A stretch of 64,000 bases of DNA from positions 21,814 to 85,813 of the forward strand of contig NZ_LGHL01000085.1 in NCBI RefSeq assembly GCF_001908205.1, in the 5' to 3' direction. The position numbers were made by a program, and so were the translations under genes. Shown here one piece after another: positions 42,025 through 49,824 of the stretch. This stretch comes from Bradyrhizobium sp. NAS80.1. Lineage in GTDB: Bacteria > Pseudomonadota > Alphaproteobacteria > Rhizobiales > Xanthobacteraceae. The notes below the pieces were generated by a model. The model was not told the origin of the DNA. It made no database searches and was given only the letters and a program-made list of their open reading frames with translations. Position 1 is the first letter of the stretch, and each line of letters opens with the position of its first letter.

Positions 42025-42052
42025 AGCCTAGCATGGAAATCGCGCGGAACAA
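42025..42052 (-). promoter_or_regulatory. Possible sigma-70-type promoter of the fluoride operon
   Basis: On the minus strand TTGTTC and TAGGCT are separated by 16 nt, 10 nt upstream of the aptamer's first paired bases. This spacing fits a housekeeping promoter whose transcript would begin just before the riboswitch. The hexamers are imperfect. Confidence 0.35.
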
Positions 42053-42320
42053 GTGGGCGGGGACGCCATCCCATGAGTTGTCTCTTTCTTGAGTGGTCTC
42101 TCTCTGATGTGGAATTTACGTATCTGGGTTCTCGCTTCGCGAGCCCCGGAATGACAGAGCGTGTTGAACGCTCTTGTTCCAGCGGCGCGACGGTGGCGAC
42201 ACCGCGGCATCTTTGCGCAAGCGCGCAAATTCCTAACTCGAATGTGAAGCACAGGCGATCTTCGCACTTTGCGGCAAGGCGATTGCATGTCACCATCGCG
42301 TCATACGACGGGAGGCTGCG
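42053..42320. other. Intergenic region between the fluoride leader and the DUF1194 gene
   Basis: No coding frame with support. A fragment TTCTCGCTTCGCGAGCCCCG followed by GAATGAC (about 42129-42156) resembles one end of the family B palindromes. CGACGGGAGGCTGCG precedes the DUF1194 start. Confidence 0.4.
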
Positions 42321-43181
42321 ATGCGCTTGCTGTTCTCGATCGGGGCTGTGCTGGTGGCCGGCATGTTCGCCGGAGGGGACGTCGCGGGCATCGCGGCACT
42401 AGGGCCCAAATTCGAATCGCCCAGGTATCAGCCGCTGCCAGCAGCCGACAAGGATGCGCAGACGGTCGACGTCGAGCTGATCCTCGCGGTTGACGTCTCC
42501 TACTCCATGGACATGGACGAGCTCGCGATCCAGCGCGAAGGTTATGCGCAGGCGATCCAGTCGAACGAGTTCCTGCAAGCGCTGAAGCTCGGGCCCAACG
42601 GCCGGATCGCGGTGACCTATTTCGAATGGGCGGCCTCCAGCGACCAGAAGATCATCATTCCCTGGCGGCTGATCGACGGACCGGAGACCGCGGATGCGGT
42701 CGCAGCCGAAATCATGAAGACGCCGATCCGGCGCGCCTCGCGCACCTCGATCTCCGGCGCGATCACTTTCGCGATGCCGCTGTTCGACGAGGATCCCTAT
42801 CGCGGCTTGCGCCGCGTCATCGACATTTCCGGTGATGGTCCCAATAACAATGGCGGCCCGGTCACGGTGGCGCGCGACGCCGCGCTCGAGAAGGGCATCG
42901 TCATCAACGGCCTGCCGATCATGGTCAAGGAGCCGTCCTATTCGACGATGGATATCGACAATCTCGACTATTACTATGAGGACTGCGTCGCCGGCGGTCC
43001 CGGCTCCTTCGTCATCTCGATCAAGGATCGCGACAAGTTCAAGGAAGCGATCCGCACCAAGCTGCTGATGGAGGTTGCGGGCCGCACGCCGGAGCGCCCC
43101 GTGATGCGGGTTGCCGACAAGGAGCCGCGCATCAATTGCATGATCGGCGAGAAGATCTGGTCCGACCGCTGGGGACGCTGA
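42321..43181 (+). CDS. DUF1194-family VWA-like exported protein
   Basis: 286 residues. An N-terminal hydrophobic segment (MRLLFSIGAVLVAGMFAGG) acts as signal or anchor. The domain is von Willebrand factor A-like with the MIDAS motif DVSYSM (DxSxS), plus TSISGAITFAMPLF and DISGDGPNNNGG. The full pattern, including YYEDCVAGGPGSFV near the C-terminus, fits DUF1194. Such proteins probably bind metal-dependent ligands outside the cytoplasm; function unknown. GGGAGG lies 8 nt upstream of the ATG. Confidence 0.88.
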   Translation: MRLLFSIGAVLVAGMFAGGDVAGIAALGPKFESPRYQPLPAADKDAQTVDVELILAVDVSYSMDMDELAIQREGYAQAIQSNEFLQALKLGPNGRIAVTYFEWAASSDQKIIIPWRLIDGPETADAVAAEIMKTPIRRASRTSISGAITFAMPLFDEDPYRGLRRVIDISGDGPNNNGGPVTVARDAALEKGIVINGLPIMVKEPSYSTMDIDNLDYYYEDCVAGGPGSFVISIKDRDKFKEAIRTKLLMEVAGRTPERPVMRVADKEPRINCMIGEKIWSDRWGR

Positions 43182-43312
43182 GACGCGCTTTCGCCCGCGA
43201 CTCCAGTGTCTCTTCGCAGCCGCAGTCTAGAGTGCTTCTCTGCGCTCGCAATGACGGTCATGGAATGCGCTCCCCAGCCCATTCTCAATTCAGAGCCAAC
43301 AGTGTGCTCTCT

Positions 43313-43954
43313 CTACTTGGCGGCGAGGGGCGGCAGCGGCGGCACGCTGTCATTCGGCGCCTCCGCCTCCATCGTGATCAACGTCATCGAGACGAGATCG
43401 TAATAGCCGATCAGGCCGATGATATCCATGATGCCGCGTTCGCCAAACTTTTGCTGCGCCGCCCGAAAGACGTCGTCGGACACTTTCTTGTCGCGATAGA
43501 GCGCCATCGCGAGGTCGTAGAGCGCGGCTTCGTCATCCTTCATCGCCTGTGGCCGCACGCCATTCGCGACGGCCTTGGCGACCTCTGGATCGAGCCCGGC
43601 CTTCATGGCGAGCGGATAATGCGCAAACCACTCATACTGCGCCGTCCACTGCCGTGCGGTGATCAGGATGGCGAATTCGCTCAAGCGAGCCGGCAGCGAC
43701 GAATTCCAGCGCAGATAATTCGACATCGCCGAGAGCTTTGGCGCTAGCTCGGGGTTGCGGATATAGGCGCGGTAGGGCGGGTTGGTGAATTTGGCGTTGC
43801 GCGGTGGCACCGCGATCGCATCCGCCCACTCCTTCTGCGGCGGCGTGAGTTCGTCCGGCTTTAGCGGCACGAAGCGCGTCGGCTCGGCGGCGCGGCCTGC
43901 ACCCGAGATCGTCACAGCGAACAGCACAGCCAGCGCCAGACCAAGATATTTCAT
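43313..43954 (-). CDS. Carboxymuconolactone decarboxylase-like exported protein
   Basis: 213 residues from the ATG at 43954, chosen because GGGAGG sits 7-8 nt upstream. A signal peptide (MKYLGLALAVLFAVTISGAG, cleavage near RAAEP) is followed by an alpha-helical AhpD/CMD-like domain: LRWNSSLPARLSEFAILITA, RQWTAQYEWFAHYPLAMKAG and FGERGIMDIIGLIGYYDLVS. The CxxC of AhpD is absent; the CMD-type position reads QYEWFAH. Possibly a periplasmic hydrolase or lactone-binding protein. Confidence 0.85.
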   Translation of the reverse strand: MKYLGLALAVLFAVTISGAGRAAEPTRFVPLKPDELTPPQKEWADAIAVPPRNAKFTNPPYRAYIRNPELAPKLSAMSNYLRWNSSLPARLSEFAILITARQWTAQYEWFAHYPLAMKAGLDPEVAKAVANGVRPQAMKDDEAALYDLAMALYRDKKVSDDVFRAAQQKFGERGIMDIIGLIGYYDLVSMTLITMEAEAPNDSVPPLPPLAAK

Positions 43955-44101
43955 GATCATCCTCCCATGTCGGCGGACTCGCGCCGCCTTGTTCACGCCA
44001 GCTTACGTTGCGGCGCAAGCGAGGCAAGGATGTCAGCGCCGGGCGCGGCTGCTGCATCGGCATAGCCGCATGCCGCGTCCGCGCGCCCGGCGTGATGGAG
44101 G

Positions 44102-45160
44102 TCAGATCCGTGCCTCCAGGATCAGGTTGAACGGTGTTTCGGCGGCGCGGCGGAAGCGCGTCAGGCCACCCTCGCTCGCAACCTTGCGCAGCCGTGCCTC
44201 GCCGGCTTGCGCGCCGAGCGCGAGGCCGACCTCCTGATCGAGCGATGCCGGCGTGCAGATCATGGTCGATGCCGCGTAATAGACGCGCCCGACCGGGTTG
44301 AGATTGTCTTCGAGGCGGTCGCCTGCGAACGGCTCGACCAACATGCAGGTGCCGTCCTTTGCCATGGTTTGCCGCACATGGCTAATGGCGCCGACGGGAT
44401 CGCCCATATCGTGCAGGCAATCGAAGAAGCAGACGAGATCGTAGTCCTCGGCCGGATATGTCTTGGCCGTGTGAACCGCGAAGCTGACGCGATCGCCCAG
44501 CTTTGCCTCGGCGGCTGCCTTTCGCGCCGCCTCGATCGAGCCCTCGTGATAGTCGAAGCCGTAGAAGCGGGAATTGGGGAAGGCCGCCGCCATCAGCCGT
44601 GTCGAGACACCGTGTCCGCAGCCGACATCGGCGACCTTGGCTCCACGCCTGAGCTTGTCCACGACGCCGTCGAGCGCGGGCAGCCACTCCTGCACCAGAT
44701 GATGCATGTAGCCGGTGCGGAAGAAGCGGGCCGTGCCACAGAACAGGCACTCGCTGCGCCGGTTCCAGCCGACACCCTTGCCGGACTTGAATGCGTCCGA
44801 AATCTTCGGTTCGTCGAGAAAGGTCGAAGCGATGACGTTGCCGAACGCTCCGAGGAAAACCGGGCTATCCTCGTCGGCGAGCGCCATCGCCTGCTCCGGC
44901 AGCATCGAGAATTTGCCCGAAGCGGAATCGTATTCGATGTAGCCGGACGCCGCCTGGCTCGCGAGCCATTCGCGGACATAGCGCTCCGTCGTTCCGGTGG
45001 CGCTCGCGAGCTCAGAGGAGCTCATCGGTCCTTTTGTAGCAAGGGCGCGGTAGAGACCGAGCTTGTCTCCAAGCAGCACCAGCGATGCATTCATCGCCGC
45101 GCCAAACTCGGTGACCATCTTGCCCATAAAGGCATTCAACCTGTCGGAATTGATCTCCAT
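44102..45160 (-). CDS. SAM-dependent methyltransferase with N-terminal winged helix
   Basis: 352 residues. The ATG at 45160 is preferred over one 12 nt earlier because GGAGG then sits at a normal distance. Residues 1-95 form a winged-helix dimerisation domain (LGLYRALATKGPMSSSELAS, TERYVREWLASQAASGYIEY). The methyltransferase domain begins at about 165: VADVGCGHGVSTRLMAAAFP, FYGFDYHEGSIEAAR and DLVCFFDCLHDMGDP. The pattern is of the small-molecule O/C-methyltransferase or arsenite-methyltransferase-like type. Substrate unknown. Confidence 0.87.
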   Translation of the reverse strand: MEINSDRLNAFMGKMVTEFGAAMNASLVLLGDKLGLYRALATKGPMSSSELASATGTTERYVREWLASQAASGYIEYDSASGKFSMLPEQAMALADEDSPVFLGAFGNVIASTFLDEPKISDAFKSGKGVGWNRRSECLFCGTARFFRTGYMHHLVQEWLPALDGVVDKLRRGAKVADVGCGHGVSTRLMAAAFPNSRFYGFDYHEGSIEAARKAAAEAKLGDRVSFAVHTAKTYPAEDYDLVCFFDCLHDMGDPVGAISHVRQTMAKDGTCMLVEPFAGDRLEDNLNPVGRVYYAASTMICTPASLDQEVGLALGAQAGEARLRKVASEGGLTRFRRAAETPFNLILEARI

Positions 45161-45415
45161 GACAGCCTCCATGCAATATTGGGAATTTTCAAAGGTCTGT
45201 TCAAATTGCGCGCTACGGGACCGCGCCGGCCGATCACAATCGAAGTGACGGCTCGCGCTTGCGCGTCCTCTACGTGGGTCGATCCCGGGTGCGGGAGGTT
45301 CAACGCGTCAGGATCAGGTGATCCTGGAACTCGATGCCGCGATGCCCGGCGCCGCGTCGCTGGCATTTGCGCTGTCCGCAGCGTATAGTTTCCGAAGCTC
45401 TTGATGGTCACCTGA

Positions 45416-46012
45416 ATGTCCAGCCTTGCAAGTTCTTGCGGTCTCGCAACTTTCTTCGCCGTGCTTTGCCTCGGTGGAGCGCCGGCTCATGCGCAGGTGG
45501 CACCCCTGAGGTATTGGATTCCGGGTGGGCCGTTCGGCTTTGGCGGCAGCGTCAGCCAGAGCTCCGACAGCTACGGCAACTTTCCGAGCTTCAATGGCGG
45601 CGATGCAGACTACAATTTTCGCCCTGGCTTCTTCGTCGGAAGCGAGCGCGGCAATTTTGGTCTGAGCGGCTTCGGCCAGACCGCGCCGGCCGGCAATTTC
45701 AGCGCGCTCTCTTATGACAGCACGCAGTTCGGCTACAACTACAAGACTGCGGGCGGAATGCCCGTCACGTTCTTTGCCGGCTTCGACACGCTGAAATATG
45801 GCAACGGCATTGGCAGCTCGCTCGCGCCGCTCACCTCCAGCGCCGCACCCGGTTATGGCGCGTTCGCGGGTGTCGAGTTCAAGCCGACCTCCAACCTCAG
45901 CCTGTCGTTCGGCGCCGGGTTCACCCAGCAGCAATCCGGGCGCATGGACAGCGACATTAACTCGTCGATGCTGCCCGGCGAGTCGCCGGCGCTCAGCGGC
46001 CTTCGGCGCTAG
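45416..46012 (+). CDS. Exported Gly/Ser/Phe-rich hypothetical protein
   Basis: 198 residues. Signal peptide MSSLASSCGLATFFAVLCLG cleaved near AHAQ. The mature part alternates Gly, Ser and aromatic residues (GPFGFGGSVSQSSDSYGNF, FGYNYKTAGGMPVTFFAGFD, NLSLSFGAGF), which suggests an outer-membrane beta-barrel or beta-sheet surface protein. Its stop overlaps the end of the convergent nitroreductase gene by 4 bp. Function unknown. Confidence 0.72.
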   Translation: MSSLASSCGLATFFAVLCLGGAPAHAQVAPLRYWIPGGPFGFGGSVSQSSDSYGNFPSFNGGDADYNFRPGFFVGSERGNFGLSGFGQTAPAGNFSALSYDSTQFGYNYKTAGGMPVTFFAGFDTLKYGNGIGSSLAPLTSSAAPGYGAFAGVEFKPTSNLSLSFGAGFTQQQSGRMDSDINSSMLPGESPALSGLRR

Positions 46013-47103
46013 AGCTGCGTCACCAATTCCGGGGGACGCCGCAGCGATTTCGGCAGATTCGGGCCGGCTCCGAAACGCATCACGATATCGGGGCGCCGTT
46101 CGCCGAGTCCGAGCGAGGTCGCGAATTGCGGCCGCAGTGCTGCCACCTCGACCGGCTGGTTGACGAAAGAATATTTGAGCCCCAGCGCGGTCGCCTGCAA
46201 GCCGAAGCGCTGGCAGGCGCGACCGACCGCGATCCAGTGCGATTTGTCGCTGCGATCGGCTGCAAGCACGACGATGCCCGCAGAGCTGTCGAGCTCCTCG
46301 TGGTATTTTCTATTCTCCCCGCCTTCGGTGAAGAAGAACCTCAGGAGCGGCCGCGCGACCCATGTAGGGAGGGATGGATTTCCCGAGGCCGGCGAGAACA
46401 GCCCGTCCATGGTCGCGAGCGCCTCGGCCTCGTTGAAACGGATCCAGCTTACGAGCTCGCTCATGAAGGCCTTGTCGTGCATTTGCGCTGAATTGCCTTC
46501 GAGCACGTAGTCGGTGACCTTCGCGATCTCGCCGCGTTCGGTCATCAGGATCGCCGCGACGTTCGGTTCGCGGCAGGCGCTCTCGAGCTGACGCAAGATC
46601 TCGGGCGCGGCCGGCCTGCCGTCGAAGACCGCACGGGTGCACTGCCTGACGGGAATTGCACCGGCCAGCGCCGATTCCGCCGGCGGGGCTTCCTCGAGGG
46701 TGATCACGATCCGGTCGCCGTCGATGACCGGGTTGGCGCGCCAGCCCAGCGCGGACGCTGCGAGGATGAGGTTTTCGGCGGCGCAACCGAGACTGACGAA
46801 GAGGTGATGATCGTCGGGATCGACGGCCGGACATCGGCGCGCGAAGTCGGGCGCAATCGTGATTTCGTTGCCGCGGGCGAAGAAAATCCACGGCTGGATG
46901 TTGTGGCTGTTGGCCGCGAGCGTCGCAAAACGCACGAGCTCGCGATCTCGCGGCGCAGCCTGCAGCGGAGCCCGTGACGTATTCACCGCCTCGTCGTAGG
47001 TCATCGTCGCTGCTGCGGCAGGGAGACCGCTGATGGCAGAAGCGGACAACCCGAGTGCGGTCGCGATGAACTGTCGTCGGTCAACCACAAGCTTTCGCTC
47101 CAC
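46009..47103 (-). CDS. Acg-family nitroreductase-like flavoprotein, Tat-exported
   Basis: 364 residues. N-terminus MERKLVVDRRQFIATALGLS is a twin-arginine signal (RRQF). Two nitroreductase-like halves follow: ATLAANSHNIQPWIFFARGN, VSLGCAAENLILAASALGW and RACQRFGLQATALGLKYSFV, the arrangement of Acg/Rv3127-type proteins in which the flavin site is altered. Acg relatives are thought to sequester or use FMN. Periplasmic location is unusual for a nitroreductase fold but fits the Tat signal. Confidence 0.85.
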   Translation of the reverse strand: MERKLVVDRRQFIATALGLSASAISGLPAAAATMTYDEAVNTSRAPLQAAPRDRELVRFATLAANSHNIQPWIFFARGNEITIAPDFARRCPAVDPDDHHLFVSLGCAAENLILAASALGWRANPVIDGDRIVITLEEAPPAESALAGAIPVRQCTRAVFDGRPAAPEILRQLESACREPNVAAILMTERGEIAKVTDYVLEGNSAQMHDKAFMSELVSWIRFNEAEALATMDGLFSPASGNPSLPTWVARPLLRFFFTEGGENRKYHEELDSSAGIVVLAADRSDKSHWIAVGRACQRFGLQATALGLKYSFVNQPVEVAALRPQFATSLGLGERRPDIVMRFGAGPNLPKSLRRPPELVTQL

Positions 47104-47229
47104 GCCCCATTGCCCTGGACGCCTTTAGCGCGACCGGACGCCAGAGCGATTGACCGGAATCAAGGTTGGATGGCGCCGCCGGCTCAATTCGGAATTCGCG
47201 GTCGGGCCGTCCCGGGGGACGCTGAGGGC

Positions 47230-48477
47230 CTACCGCGTAAACCGCGCCACCAGCTCGACATGCGGCGTGTGCCGGAACTGGTCCACCGGCACCACTGTGT
47301 CGATCCTGTAGCCGCCGTCGATCAACAGCCGCGCATCGCGGGCGAAGGTTGCGGTGTTGCAGGAGACCGCGATCACGACCGGCACCTTGCTCGCGGCAAG
47401 CTTCAATGCCTGCGCCTGCGCGCCCTGGCGCGGGGGATCGAACACCACGGCGTCGACATCGCGCAGCTCCTGCGGCACCAGGGGACGGCGGAACAGGTCG
47501 CGTGGCTCGGCCTTGATCGGCTTGAGGCCCGGCGTACGCGCTGCTTTCGCGAGCGCGGCGACCGCACCGGCGTCGCTGTCATAGGCGGTGATGCGGGCCT
47601 TCTCGGCGAGCCGGAGCGCGAACGGGCCGACGCCGCAGAAGAGGTCGGCGACTTCCTTGGCCTTGCCGACGCGCTCAGCGACGAGAGCCGCAAGCGTCTC
47701 CTCGCCCGCCATCGTCGCTTGCAGGAACGATCCCGGCGGCAGCGTCACTTCGGCGCGGCCCATCTGCACCGTCGGCGCCAGGCGTTGCAGCACCAGCTCG
47801 CCATGCCGCGTCAGCCGCGCCAGGCGATGCTGTTCGGCAACGCGCGACAGCGCCGTGACCAGCGGCGTCGGCAGCGGACCGGAGCCGCGCACGTCGACAT
47901 CGAGGCCGTTGACGGTGGCGGTGACCTGGATGTCCAGTGGTTTCGTCACCGGCATCCGGGACGTCAGAGGCTCGGCAAGCGCCCAGGCGGCATCGATCGC
48001 ACCGTCGAGCGCGGGATCGAGGATGGGGCAGCGATGGATCGGGATGACGTCGTGCGAACTCGTCGCCGAGAAGCCGACCTTGAGGACGTTATGTGTGCCG
48101 AACCGTCCGTGCAGCGTGACGCGCCGGCGCCCCATACCATGGGCATCGACCAGCGGCGCGACCTCGCAATCGATGCCGGCCTGCGCCAGTGTCTCCACGA
48201 CGATGCCGCGCTTCCAGGCGTGATACGGCTCTGCCGCCCAGTGCTGGATCGCGCAGCCGCCGCAGACGCCGAAATGCGGGCAGAACGGCTCGACGCGCTC
48301 GGGACTTGCGACGTCGACTGCGAGCAGCTTGCGGCGATCAGGATGATTGCCCGCGACATGGTCGACCTCGACGGTTTCGCCGCCGAGCGCATAGGGCACG
48401 TAGATCGCATCGCCCGTAGCGAGCGAGACGCCATCGCCGCGATGGCCGACATGATCGATCTTCAGGCGCTCAACCAC
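47230..48477 (-). CDS. 23S rRNA (uracil-5)-methyltransferase-like protein (RlmD/TrmA family)
   Basis: 415 residues from GTG at 48477, which overlaps the tlyA stop by 8 bp. An N-terminal TRAM-like part (HVGHRGDGVSLATGDAIYVP) precedes the iron-sulfur cysteines in CPHFGVCGGCAIQHW. The methyltransferase core has FLQATMAGEETL, LFCGVGPFALRLA, VVFDPPRQGAQAQ and the nucleophilic Cys in VSCNTATFARD. It methylates a uracil in rRNA. Transcribed with tlyA. Confidence 0.9.
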   Translation of the reverse strand: MVERLKIDHVGHRGDGVSLATGDAIYVPYALGGETVEVDHVAGNHPDRRKLLAVDVASPERVEPFCPHFGVCGGCAIQHWAAEPYHAWKRGIVVETLAQAGIDCEVAPLVDAHGMGRRRVTLHGRFGTHNVLKVGFSATSSHDVIPIHRCPILDPALDGAIDAAWALAEPLTSRMPVTKPLDIQVTATVNGLDVDVRGSGPLPTPLVTALSRVAEQHRLARLTRHGELVLQRLAPTVQMGRAEVTLPPGSFLQATMAGEETLAALVAERVGKAKEVADLFCGVGPFALRLAEKARITAYDSDAGAVAALAKAARTPGLKPIKAEPRDLFRRPLVPQELRDVDAVVFDPPRQGAQAQALKLAASKVPVVIAVSCNTATFARDARLLIDGGYRIDTVVPVDQFRHTPHVELVARFTR

Positions 48478-49207
48478 GGCGCGCGCCCAGGAAGAACTCG
48501 ACGTTGCCGTCGCCGCCCGTGATCGGGGAGGGGAACACTTCGATGTCGGTGCAGCCGAGCGAGGCTGCAAAGGCCGCGATGTCGTCGCAGATCTCCTGGT
48601 GGACGGCGGCGTCGCGGATGATCCCCTTCTTGTTGTGCTTCCGCTCGGCCTCGAATTGCGGCTTGATCAGCGCCAGCAAGCTCATCGGCGCCGCGGCAAG
48701 CGAGAGCGCAACCGGCAGCACGATCTTCAGCGAGATGAAGCTGACATCGATCACGACGATATCGGGCCTCGCCGGCAGACGCTTGCCGTCATAGCTGCGG
48801 ATGTCGGTTTCCTCCATCGACACGATCTTCGGATGCCCGCGCAGCGATGGATGCAACTGGCTGGTGCCGACATCGATTGCGAACACCAGGTTCGCGCCGT
48901 TCGCCAGCAGCACCTCGGTGAAGCCGCCGGTGGAAGCGCCGACGTCGAGGCAGACATGATCCTCGATCTCGATCGGATAGCGCTCCAGCGCGCCCGCGAG
49001 CTTGACGCCACCGCGGGAGACATAGGGGTGCGCAGGTTCGGCCTGGATCACCGCGTCCTCGGCGATCGTCTCCGACGGCTTTGAAACCAGCTTGTCATCG
49101 GCCGTGACGAGGCCGGCTTCGATCGCCGCGCGCGCACGCGCCCGGCTCTCGAACAGGCCGCGCTCGACCAGCAGAATATCCGCGCGCTTGCGGGAAGGGG
49201 ACATCAC
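48470..49207 (-). CDS. tlyA: TlyA-family rRNA 2'-O-methyltransferase / hemolysin-like protein
   Basis: 245 residues. GTG at 49207 and ATG at 49204 are adjacent possible starts. The S4 RNA-binding domain occupies residues 1-60 (RADILLVERGLFESRARARA). The FtsJ-like domain has VCLDVGASTGGFTEVLLANG, VFAIDVGTSQLHPSL and VVIDVSFISLKIVLP, with a Lys-rich KPQFEAERKHNKKG. It probably methylates ribose in 16S/23S rRNA. Located downstream of dxs, as in many alphaproteobacteria. Confidence 0.92.
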   Translation of the reverse strand: MMSPSRKRADILLVERGLFESRARARAAIEAGLVTADDKLVSKPSETIAEDAVIQAEPAHPYVSRGGVKLAGALERYPIEIEDHVCLDVGASTGGFTEVLLANGANLVFAIDVGTSQLHPSLRGHPKIVSMEETDIRSYDGKRLPARPDIVVIDVSFISLKIVLPVALSLAAAPMSLLALIKPQFEAERKHNKKGIIRDAAVHQEICDDIAAFAASLGCTDIEVFPSPITGGDGNVEFFLGARRG

Positions 49208-49231
49208 GTTCTCATCAGACGACTGATGCGC

Positions 49232-49786
49232 TTATGTAGCAATCAATCGCGCGGCTGCCATCCGGACGCAAGCCTCGAACGCGGCCAGGTCATGCCAGAC
49301 GTCAGCCGGCATCGTGGCCGGCGTCACCAGCGGGCAGCCATGCAGCTCCAGCGCGTGGATCATCATGAGATTGTCGACAAGGCCAAAGTCCTCGACGGTC
49401 AGCCCCTGCGCGTCGACCAGCCGCCCGCCTTCGGACGTGACATTCACAAGGCGGCCGAGGCGGTCAGCGTAGTTGCTGCCGTCGTTGGAATAGGCGAGGC
49501 AGACCTTTCGGCGACCGGCCATGTAGCCGAGCTCGTAGACAGTGCCAGGATCCGCGCCGGCCCCGCGGAACGGGGTGAGATTGGCGATGATGGCATCGGC
49601 CTCGTCCATCATTGCCTCGTTGCCGCAGAAGATCTGACGCGAGGCGTCAGGCGCGGTGAGGTCGATCTCGTTGTCGAGGGGATAGAGGCCGGTGAGCCCG
49701 TGCGCGGCGCAGATCGCGGCCTTGCGCCGGCCGATCTCAACCGCATCCGGCAGGAACACGTCGGGGCCTGCCAGATAGATTTTCAT
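49232..49786 (-). CDS. Nucleoside 2-deoxyribosyltransferase
   Basis: 184 residues. Begins MKIYLAGPDVFLPDAVE, the family's opening strand-loop, with LYPLDNEIDL, CGNEAMMDEADAIIANLTPF and the nucleophilic Glu in DPGTVYELGYM. It swaps the base of a 2'-deoxynucleoside in salvage. It lies between dxs and tlyA on the same strand (38 nt from dxs, 25 nt from tlyA), so co-transcription is likely. Confidence 0.92.
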   Translation of the reverse strand: MKIYLAGPDVFLPDAVEIGRRKAAICAAHGLTGLYPLDNEIDLTAPDASRQIFCGNEAMMDEADAIIANLTPFRGAGADPGTVYELGYMAGRRKVCLAYSNDGSNYADRLGRLVNVTSEGGRLVDAQGLTVEDFGLVDNLMMIHALELHGCPLVTPATMPADVWHDLAAFEACVRMAAARLIAT

Positions 49787-49824
49787 GGACGTGGTGTCGC
49801 TTCGCCGAAGGCCGAAGCTCGCCG

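Noticed and set aside
47110..48522. A 470-codon open frame on the plus strand
   Set aside because: Antisense to the RlmD-like gene; low-complexity His/Arg/Asp composition.
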